10,911 bases of DNA from Eggerthellaceae bacterium (GTDB lineage Bacteria > Actinomycetota > Coriobacteriia > Coriobacteriales > Eggerthellaceae), in assembly GCA_900754955.1 (NCBI GenBank), contig CAAEEV010000210.1, forward strand, positions 1-10,911, read 5' to 3'. Below, piece by piece: positions 5,136 through 10,911 of this stretch. Both the position numbers and the translations under genes were made by a program. The notes under the pieces were generated by a model. That model was not told the DNA's origin and did not search any database. It saw only the letters and a list, made by a program, of their open reading frames with translations. How positions within the stretch are numbered: position 1 is the stretch's first letter; each line of letters begins with the position of its first letter.

Positions 5136-6587
5136 ATGAACAACCAGCATTCCAACCAGGGCTTCGGCGACCAGGACATCTTTTGCGCCTTCTGCGGCAA
5201 GACGCCGCAGCAGGTGGGTGCGATGATCTCGGGTCCGAACGGCATCTACATCTGCGACGAGTGCATCTCGGTGTGCGCTGACGCGATGATGCGCGACATG
5301 GGCTTCGCGATGTCGCCCGAGACTGAGCAGCAGCGCGCCGAAGCTGCGCACCGCGGCCGCTTCGGCCGCCGCCGCGCGCAAGAGGACGTTGAGCCCGATG
5401 AGGCGTACTACGCCGACGAGGCCGGCGAACCCACCCCCGAGGAGGTGCTCGGCAGCCTGCCGACGCCGCACGAGCTGTACGCGCGCCTCTCCGAGCACGT
5501 GGTCGGGCAGGAGGCCGCCAAGCGCGCGCTGTCGGTGGCGGTGTACAACCACTACAAGCGCATCTCGCTCGGCGCTGCTGCCGAAGAGGGCGACGTCGAG
5601 CTCGCCAAGAGCAACATCATGCTGCTCGGCCCGACCGGCTCGGGTAAGACGCTGCTCGCGCAGACGCTTGCCCGCACGCTCCAGGTGCCGTTCGCCATCG
5701 CCGACGCCACCACGCTCACCGAGGCGGGCTACGTGGGTGAGGACGTCGAGAACATCCTGCTCAAGCTCATCACGGCGGCCGACTTCGACATCCCGCGCGC
5801 CGAGATCGGCATCATCTACATCGACGAGATCGACAAGATCGCCCGCAAGGCCGAGAACCTCTCGATCACGCGCGACGTGTCGGGCGAGGGCGTGCAGCAG
5901 GCGCTCCTCAAGATCGTGGAGGGCACCGAGGCGAGCGTGCCGCCGCAGGGCGGGCGCAAGCATCCGCAGCAGGAGCTCATCCATATCGACACGACGAACA
6001 TCCTGTTCATCCTCGGCGGCGCCTTCGTGGGCCTCGCCGACATCATCGCGCAGCGCGTGGGCAAGCACGGCCTCGGCTTCGCGGTCGATTTGCCCGAGAG
6101 CAAGAAGCACGCCGAGGCGGAGCTGCTCGCCCAGGTGCTGCCCGAAGACCTCAACAAATACGGCATGATCCCCGAGTTCGTGGGCCGTATCCCCGTGATC
6201 ACCTCGCTCAACGAGCTCACCGAGGACGACCTCGTGCGCATCCTCGTCGAGCCGAAGAACGCGCTCGTCAAGCAGTACACGCGCATGTTCGAGTTCGAGG
6301 ACGCCGAGCTCGTGTTCGACGATGCTGCGCTCCACGCGATCGCGCACGAGGCGGTCGAGCACGGCACGGGCGCGCGCGGTTTGCGCTCGATCTGCGAGCG
6401 CGTGCTCATGGACGTGATGTACGACCTGCCCGAGCAGGAGGGTGCCTCCCGCGTCGAGGTGCGCGCGAGCGACATCACGGGCGAGACGACGCCTGAGATC
6501 ATTCCGGTGCCCGAGAAGGTGGGTGCGCATGCGCTCGATCCGTCGAAGGGCGCTGCCGACGACGATACGAAGGAGCTGACCGCATAG
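5136..6587 (+). CDS. clpX: Clp protease ATP-binding unfoldase ClpX
   Basis: ClpX is the AAA+ hexamer that recognises, unfolds and translocates substrates into ClpP. The N-terminal zinc-binding domain has C17, C20, C40 and C43. The AAA+ core shows Walker A GPTGSGKT (165-172), pore loop GYVG (198-201), Walker B IIYIDEID (226-233), an arginine in FVGRIP (351) and sensor 2 GARGLR (412-417). The ClpP-docking loop reads LGF (313-315) instead of the common IGF. At 483 residues it is longer than E. coli ClpX (424), owing mainly to an acidic linker after the zinc domain (about 55-108) and a tail of some 30 residues. AGGA lies 4 bases before the ATG. It begins 48 bases after clpP with no terminator or promoter in between. 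Confidence 0.98.
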   Translation: MNNQHSNQGFGDQDIFCAFCGKTPQQVGAMISGPNGIYICDECISVCADAMMRDMGFAMSPETEQQRAEAAHRGRFGRRRAQEDVEPDEAYYADEAGEPTPEEVLGSLPTPHELYARLSEHVVGQEAAKRALSVAVYNHYKRISLGAAAEEGDVELAKSNIMLLGPTGSGKTLLAQTLARTLQVPFAIADATTLTEAGYVGEDVENILLKLITAADFDIPRAEIGIIYIDEIDKIARKAENLSITRDVSGEGVQQALLKIVEGTEASVPPQGGRKHPQQELIHIDTTNILFILGGAFVGLADIIAQRVGKHGLGFAVDLPESKKHAEAELLAQVLPEDLNKYGMIPEFVGRIPVITSLNELTEDDLVRILVEPKNALVKQYTRMFEFEDAELVFDDAALHAIAHEAVEHGTGARGLRSICERVLMDVMYDLPEQEGASRVEVRASDITGETTPEIIPVPEKVGAHALDPSKGAADDDTKELTA

Positions 6588-6589
6588 CC

Positions 6590-9268
6590 ATGGAGAACAT
6601 GCCGAAGATCTACGATGCTGCCGCCGTCGAGCAGCGCATACTCGACAAGTGGATGGCGGGGGAGTACTACCGTCGCAACCTGGGCGTCGGCGACTGCACG
6701 GTGACCATTCCGCCGCCGAACGTGACGGGCGTGCTCCACATGGGCCATGCGCTCGACGACACCATTCAGGACACGATCATCCGCACGAGCCGCATGCGCG
6801 GCATCTCCACGCGCTGGGTCCTCGGCACCGACCACGCGGGCATCGCCACCCAGACGAAGGTCGACAAGAAGCTCGCCGATGAGGGCATCTCGCGCCGCGA
6901 GATCGGCCGTGAGAAGTTCATCGAGGCGTGCTGGGACTGGACGCACGAGTACGGCGGCCACATCGTCGAGCAGATCAAGCGCATGGGCTGCTCAATCGAT
7001 TTCTCCGATCCGCACTTCACGATGGACGCCGACTACGCGAAAGCCGTTCGCAAGGTGTTCTGCGACTGGTACCACGACGGGCTCATCTACCGCGGCAAGC
7101 GCATCGTGAACTGGTGCCCCACCTGCACGACCGCCATCGCCGACGACGAGGCCGAGTACAAGGACGAAGCGGGTCACCTGTGGCATCTGCGTTACCCGCT
7201 CAAGGAGCCCGTTGACGGCCAGGAGTACATCGTGGTTGCCACCACGCGTCCCGAGACGATGCTCGGCGACACGGGCGTGGCCGTTTCCCCGAAGGACCAC
7301 GACAAGGAGAAGTTCGTCGGCGCTACGGTGGTGCTGCCCATCGTCGACCGCGAGATCCCTATCTTCAGCGACTTCTACGTTGACGCGGGCTTCGGCTCGG
7401 GTTTCGTGAAGGTGACGCCTGCGCACGACCCCAACGACTTCGGCATGGGCGAGCGCCACGGCCTCGAGAAGATCAACATCTTCGACGAGACGGCGCACGT
7501 GGTCGACGGCTACGGGCAGTTCAGCGGCATGAGCCGCGAGGAGTGCCGCGAGGCGGTGGTGGCGTGGTTCGAGGAGCACGGGCTGCTCGACCACGTGGAG
7601 GACCACGACCACTCCGTCATGCACTGCTACCGCTGCAACACCACGCTCGAGCCGTGGCTGTCCGAGCAGTGGTTCGTGGCGGTCGACAAGCTGAAGGGGC
7701 CCGCCACCGAGGCCGTGACGAGCGGCGCGGTGACGTTCCATCCCGCGCGCTGGACGCAGACCTATCTCACGTGGATGGAGAACCTCAAGGACTGGTGCAT
7801 CTCGCGCCAGCTGTGGTGGGGCCATCGCATCCCGGTGTTCTACTGCGATGCGTGCGGTTGGTCCGACGCGCTCATGGAAGACGCTGCGACCTGTCCGCAC
7901 TGCGGCGCGCCGCTGCGCCAGGACGAGGACGTGCTCGACACGTGGTTCTCAAGCCAGCTGTGGACATTCGCCACGCAGGGCTGGCCCGATCATCCCGAGC
8001 GCATGGAGGGCCACCATCCCACGACGGCGCTTGTGACCGCGCGTGACATCATCGCGCTGTGGGTAGCGCGCATGATTATGGCGTCCACCTACTTCTGCAA
8101 GGAAATTCCGTTCAAGGACGTGGTGATCTACGCCACCATCCTCGCCAAGGACGGCACGCGCATGTCCAAGTCCAAGGGCAACGGCGTCGATCCGATGGAT
8201 CTCATCGCCATGTACGGCGCTGATGCGATGCGCTTCAACCTGTTGACGCTTGTCACCAACAACCAGGACGTGCGCTTCGACGCCGATATCGACAAGAAGA
8301 CGCACGAGCTCATCGGCAGCCCGCGCACCGAGCAGGCGCGCGCGTTCGTGACGAAGATCTGGAACGCGAGCCGTTTCGTGCTTGGCAACCTCGACGGCTT
8401 CACGCCGGGCGAACCGGTTGCGCGCACGCAAGCCGACGCGTGGATCTTCAGCCGTCTCGCGCGCCTTGCCGAGCAGGTGACGCGCGGCATCGAGGCGTAT
8501 CAGTTCGGCGAGGTGGCTCGCGAGCTCAACACGTTCTTCTGGAGCGAGTTCTGCGACTGGTACATCGAGTTCACCAAGGCCGATCTGCGCGGCGAGGCCG
8601 ACGCCGAGGTGCGTCTGCAGACGCAGCGCAACCTCGTGTACGTGCTTGATCAGGCGCTGCGCCTGCTGCACCCCGCGATGCCGTTCGTTACCGAGGCCAT
8701 CTGGGAGAACCTGCCGCACGGCGAGGGGGAGGCTCCTGCGCTCATGGTGGCAGCCTGGCCCGAGCCCGAGAACCTCGCGCATTGGCGCGACGAGGCGGCC
8801 GAGCGTGCCGTGGGCCTGCTGTGCGATGTTGTGGGTGCTGTGCGCTCCACCCGCGCACGCTACGGCATCTCGCCGCGTCAGGAGCTTGACGTGACGGTGA
8901 ATGCCGAGCCCGGGGCCGTGGAGGTGCTCGAGGCGCTGCGTCCGCAGATCGCCTCGATGGGCCGTGTGGCGAATCTCGTGATCGGCGCTGGCGCGGCGAA
9001 GCCGGCCGAGAGCGCTGCCGTGGTGGTCGAGGGCGCCGAGGTGTACAGCGTGCTCACCGGACTCATCGACTTCGACGCCGAGCGTTCCCGCTTGCAGAAG
9101 GAACAGAAGAAGCTCGCCGGCGACCAGGCGAAGTTCGCGAAGAAGCTCTCGAACCCGGGCTTCTTGGCCAAGGCGGCGCCCGAGATCGTGGAGAAGGACC
9201 GCGCGAAGCTCGCCGACATCGAGGACCAGCTGGCGCGCGTGGAAGCACAGCTCGCCGAGCTGGGATAA
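6590..9268 (+). CDS. valS: Valyl-tRNA synthetase
   Basis: ValS attaches valine to tRNA-Val in the cytoplasm. It has 892 residues, normal for the family. The class I motifs are HMGH (50-53, in [13 protein letters not shown]) and RMSKS (524-528, an R variant of KMSKS). The editing domain includes [13 protein letters not shown] (about 217-229). Cysteine pairs C176/C179, C346/C349, C419/C422 and C435/C438 suggest zinc knuckles. DTWFSS is at 450-455. The C-terminal coiled coil (about 820-892) contains the family pattern [12 protein letters not shown]. The start is uncertain: the ATG at 6590 lies 2 bases after the clpX stop, with GGAG 16 bases upstream, while the ATG at 6599 has GGAG only 3 bases away. 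Translation is probably coupled to clpX. Confidence 0.97.
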   Translation: MENMPKIYDAAAVEQRILDKWMAGEYYRRNLGVGDCTVTIPPPNVTGVLHMGHALDDTIQDTIIRTSRMRGISTRWVLGTDHAGIATQTKVDKKLADEGISRREIGREKFIEACWDWTHEYGGHIVEQIKRMGCSIDFSDPHFTMDADYAKAVRKVFCDWYHDGLIYRGKRIVNWCPTCTTAIADDEAEYKDEAGHLWHLRYPLKEPVDGQEYIVVATTRPETMLGDTGVAVSPKDHDKEKFVGATVVLPIVDREIPIFSDFYVDAGFGSGFVKVTPAHDPNDFGMGERHGLEKINIFDETAHVVDGYGQFSGMSREECREAVVAWFEEHGLLDHVEDHDHSVMHCYRCNTTLEPWLSEQWFVAVDKLKGPATEAVTSGAVTFHPARWTQTYLTWMENLKDWCISRQLWWGHRIPVFYCDACGWSDALMEDAATCPHCGAPLRQDEDVLDTWFSSQLWTFATQGWPDHPERMEGHHPTTALVTARDIIALWVARMIMASTYFCKEIPFKDVVIYATILAKDGTRMSKSKGNGVDPMDLIAMYGADAMRFNLLTLVTNNQDVRFDADIDKKTHELIGSPRTEQARAFVTKIWNASRFVLGNLDGFTPGEPVARTQADAWIFSRLARLAEQVTRGIEAYQFGEVARELNTFFWSEFCDWYIEFTKADLRGEADAEVRLQTQRNLVYVLDQALRLLHPAMPFVTEAIWENLPHGEGEAPALMVAAWPEPENLAHWRDEAAERAVGLLCDVVGAVRSTRARYGISPRQELDVTVNAEPGAVEVLEALRPQIASMGRVANLVIGAGAAKPAESAAVVVEGAEVYSVLTGLIDFDAERSRLQKEQKKLAGDQAKFAKKLSNPGFLAKAAPEIVEKDRAKLADIEDQLARVEAQLAELG

Positions 9269-9334
9269 GCGGCCTGCTTTTGCCTGGCGTGTCTTGGTAG
9301 GGCGCTCTGGCAGGTGACGGTCGATTGCGAGAGC

Positions 9335-9372
9335 AACGGGGCTTTGGCTTATGCCAGAGCCCCGTTTTCGTG
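9335..9372 (+). terminator. Intrinsic terminator of valS
   Basis: A 14-pair stem (9335-9348 with 9353-9366, one T-G pair) with a 4-base loop is followed by TTTTCGTGTG. It lies 67 bases after the valS stop and closes the clpP-clpX-valS unit. Its tail resembles that of the tRNA-Asn terminator. Confidence 0.9.
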
Positions 9373-9460
9373 TGTTGGGGCGGGTTGCCATGCATGGCGT
9401 ATGCGAGGCAGTACACGCATTGCGCGCCGTGTGCAGGGTCTTGTCGGAGGAACGAGGGGC

Positions 9461-9491
9461 GCTCGCCAAGGTAGCGGGGCGTCTGGCGAGC
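9461..9491 (-). terminator. Hairpin at the 3' end of the AEC transporter gene
   Basis: TGGCGAGC (9484-9491) and GCTCGCCA (9461-9468) form a perfect 8-pair stem with a 15-base loop, immediately after the stop codon on the minus strand. No T run follows, so it may protect the mRNA 3' end or act as a weak terminator. The remaining bases between here and the valS terminator show nothing notable. Confidence 0.4.
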
Positions 9492-10439
9492 TTATCCCAC
9501 CGTGCTCAGGAACATGACGAGCAGCGGAATGGATACGAGTGACGCGATCGTGGTGACAAATGTTCCCTGCGCCATGTCATGCGAGTTGCCGCCGTACTGG
9601 TAGCAGAGCATCGTACCGTTCGTGGCGACGGGCATGCCCGAGATCACGACGATCACGCCGAGCAGGAGGGGGTTCGTCACAAAGAAGTGGAACACGCCCC
9701 ATACGACGAGCGGAATGATGATGAGGCGGAAAAGCGATGTCATCCACAGGCGGAATCCGCCGATGAGCTCGCCGGCGGGGAGGTTCGCAAGCGACGAGCC
9801 GATGATGAGCAGCGCCGCGGGCGTCGTAAGCGAGCCGAGCGATACGAACGCATCGCCGACGACGGGGATGTTGTGCACGCCTGCCAGCGCAAGCACGATG
9901 GCGACGAGACAGCTGATGATCACGGGCGATACGAACAGGCGCCACGTAACCTTCACCTTGGCGTCTCCCGCAACGTTGTCCTGCGTGAGGAACCAGGCGC
10001 CCACGGTGAACACGAGGAAGTTGAACGGCAGGTTGAAGATCGTCGCGTAGATGAGCGAGTCGGACCCGTAGATGGCCGACAGCACGGGGAATCCGATGAA
10101 GCCCACGTTGCCGAAGCAGAGCATGAACTTGAACACGCCGCGGTGCCCGATGGAGATGCGCATGGCCGCGGTGACGGCGTAGGCGATCGCGATGACGAGC
10201 ACGAAGCTCAGGCACGAAAAGAGGAGCGTGAGCAGAATGTCCTGCAGCGAGGGAAGCTCCGTGGCGGTCAGCACCGAGCCGATGATCATGCCGGGAAGCG
10301 AGAGGTTGAGGATGACCTTGGAGAGTTTAGCGTCGAAGTCCTCGTTCATCATGTTGAGGCGCTTGCCGGCGTAACCGGCGGCAACAATGACGAACAGCGT
10401 GATCATCTCGGCGAAGATCTGAAGAACCTCCGAACTCAA
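9492..10439 (-). CDS. AEC-family permease (auxin efflux carrier type)
   Basis: This is a membrane transporter of the auxin efflux carrier (AEC) family; bacterial members export or exchange organic acids, amino acids or related anions. The 315 residues form about ten hydrophobic helices. The family pattern GNVGFIGFP is in helix 4 (110-118), and SGMPVATNGTMLCYQYGGN near the end (268-286) matches the conserved MP.A.N segment. The start is a TTG at 10439, with AGGA 9 bases upstream. The only nearby ATG on this strand before it (10449) is in another frame and touches its GG without spacing. The first in-frame ATG is residue 12 and has no ribosome binding site. The substrate cannot be told from sequence. 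The gene converges on valS and has its own promoter. Confidence 0.9.
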   Translation of the reverse strand: MSSEVLQIFAEMITLFVIVAAGYAGKRLNMMNEDFDAKLSKVILNLSLPGMIIGSVLTATELPSLQDILLTLLFSCLSFVLVIAIAYAVTAAMRISIGHRGVFKFMLCFGNVGFIGFPVLSAIYGSDSLIYATIFNLPFNFLVFTVGAWFLTQDNVAGDAKVKVTWRLFVSPVIISCLVAIVLALAGVHNIPVVGDAFVSLGSLTTPAALLIIGSSLANLPAGELIGGFRLWMTSLFRLIIIPLVVWGVFHFFVTNPLLLGVIVVISGMPVATNGTMLCYQYGGNSHDMAQGTFVTTIASLVSIPLLVMFLSTVG

Positions 10440-10586
10440 GGCGGGTCATCCTTTCACGTAATCGATAGGTGGCATCCTGACATGTTCTGGCGCAGGTCAG
10501 GCGATTCACGGAGATCGCACCGCCCGCCGCTCACTCAAAACAGCGGGGCGAAGCGCGCCGGCGCAGACCGTACGCAAAGCCTGTTT

Positions 10587-10615
10587 ATTATAGGGGCGCT
10601 GCCGATGGGCGTCAG
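10587..10615 (-). promoter_or_regulatory. Promoter of the AEC transporter gene
   Basis: On the minus strand CTGACG (10615-10610) and a perfect TATAAT (10592-10587) are 17 bases apart. The start would be near 10580, giving a leader of about 140 bases. The leader contains CCTGAC/GTCAGG arms (10476-10501) with a 14-base loop of unknown role. Confidence 0.6.
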
Positions 10616-10671
10616 CGAAATGTCGGAGACGTGGCGTGTGGCGGGGTATGCGGCATGGGTGGGGCCATCTT

Positions 10672-10680
10672 TGGTATAAT
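10672..10680 (+). promoter_or_regulatory. Extended -10 promoter of the right-hand gene
   Basis: TGG followed by a perfect TATAAT (10675-10680) is a TGn extended -10 element. No -35 box is evident. Transcription should start at about 10686-10688, which coincides with an in-frame ATG at 10687. Confidence 0.65.
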
Positions 10681-10767
10681 TCCTCGATGCGTGACATGAG
10701 GGTCGCGCACGCCCGACGGCGCGCCATGCCGCCGAGGGCGGTCTCACGCCAAGAAGAAGAGGTCATT

Positions 10768-10911
10768 ATGAGCGAGCTTATTGCTCAGCTGTGGACGCCG
10801 CAGATGCAGGCAGCTTTTACCGTTGTCGTGGTTCTGCTCGTCATCCTGTACGTCCTTTCCATCGTGTGGGTGGTGCGCGACGCCTACCTGCGCGGAACGA
10901 AGTGGCAGATC
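10768..10911 (+). CDS. Membrane protein of unknown function, N-terminal part only
   Basis: The gene runs off the right edge; 48 codons are visible. The start ATG at 10768 has AGAGG 5 bases upstream. The protein opens with about 14 soluble residues. A strongly hydrophobic helix (about 15-36) follows, then a basic segment ending in the RDAYLRGTKWQI stretch. This layout recalls coriobacterial membrane proteins with two N-terminal helices and a C-terminal zinc ribbon, but that is from memory and the part that would prove it is missing. An in-frame upstream ATG at 10687 would add 27 basic residues and could serve a leaderless transcript. Confidence 0.7.
   Translation, partial: MSELIAQLWTPQMQAAFTVVVVLLVILYVLSIVWVVRDAYLRGTKWQI

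Larger units (their letters stand above)
10440..10767. other. Divergent intergenic region, AEC gene and partial right-hand gene
   Basis: These 328 bases hold no gene that I can support, apart from a possible N-terminal extension of the right-hand gene from 10687. They carry two divergent promoters with perfect TATAAT boxes, a 6-pair inverted repeat in the AEC leader (10476-10481 with 10496-10501) and a foldable leader for the right-hand gene (10689-10749). Confidence 0.6.

Noticed and set aside
2625..6530. A 1301-codon open frame on the minus strand opposite tig, clpP and clpX
   Set aside because: tig, clpP and clpX all lie in the same reading frame of the window, and high-GC codon bias removes stops from the complementary frame. 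The predicted protein is rich in His, Arg, Leu and Asp with no domain, and it would run through the tig and clpP control regions and start inside conserved clpX.
7949..9469. A 506-codon minus-strand open frame opposite the end of valS
   Set aside because: It is a shadow of valS codon bias. It runs through the valS terminator and into the region beyond it.
9579..10679. A 366-codon plus-strand open frame opposite the AEC gene
   Set aside because: It has the same antisense composition, no ribosome binding site and no recognisable domain. The minus-strand AEC protein has clear helices and family motifs.

Overview
This window looks like a chromosomal segment from a high-GC Gram-positive bacterium, most likely an actinobacterium of class Coriobacteriia (Eggerthella-like). 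That placement is inferred from four things: strongly GC-biased third codon positions, the order tig-clpP-clpX-valS that actinobacteria share, the style of the proteins, and the lysine/alanine-rich tail on trigger factor. It was not tested by any search. The content is mostly core housekeeping plus two amino-acid or organic-acid type transporters. I see no phage genes, CRISPR array, toxin-antitoxin pair, intact insertion sequence or biosynthetic cluster.

Left part (1-830). A tRNA-Asn(GUU) has its own promoter and a very strong intrinsic terminator. It is followed by about 550 bases without a credible gene, lying between the 3' ends of tRNA-Asn and sstT. This gap is more AT-rich than the rest and holds the most unusual structure in the window: two 40-base inverted arms (406-445 and 558-597, 35/40 matching) around a 112-base core. 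A 7-base direct repeat lies at the same distance outside each arm. This resembles a small non-autonomous mobile element (MITE-like) or the remains of an insertion sequence.

Next (748-2616, minus strand). A serine/threonine:Na+ symporter gene (sstT) has its own terminator and a long upstream leader containing a composite hairpin. Upstream of it lies tRNA-Leu(UAG), also on the minus strand, with no clear terminator between the two.

Centre (2650-9372, plus strand). tig (trigger factor), clpP (protease), clpX (unfoldase) and valS (valyl-tRNA synthetase) lie in this order. tig starts at a GTG with a strong ribosome binding site. A series of hairpins and a probable separate promoter divide tig from clpP. 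clpP, clpX and valS are closely spaced (48 bases, then 2 bases) and end at a clear intrinsic terminator, so they probably form one transcript. The group joins nascent-chain folding, ClpXP proteolysis and tRNA charging. Only one clpP is present, unlike the tandem clpP pair of Streptomyces and Mycobacterium.

Right part (9461-10911). A minus-strand AEC-family (auxin efflux carrier type) permease starts at TTG and converges on valS. A divergent plus-strand gene then begins at 10768 and runs off the window; it encodes a membrane protein of unknown function whose first 48 residues include one transmembrane helix. Its extended -10 promoter places the transcription start almost exactly on an in-frame upstream ATG, which makes a leaderless longer form possible.
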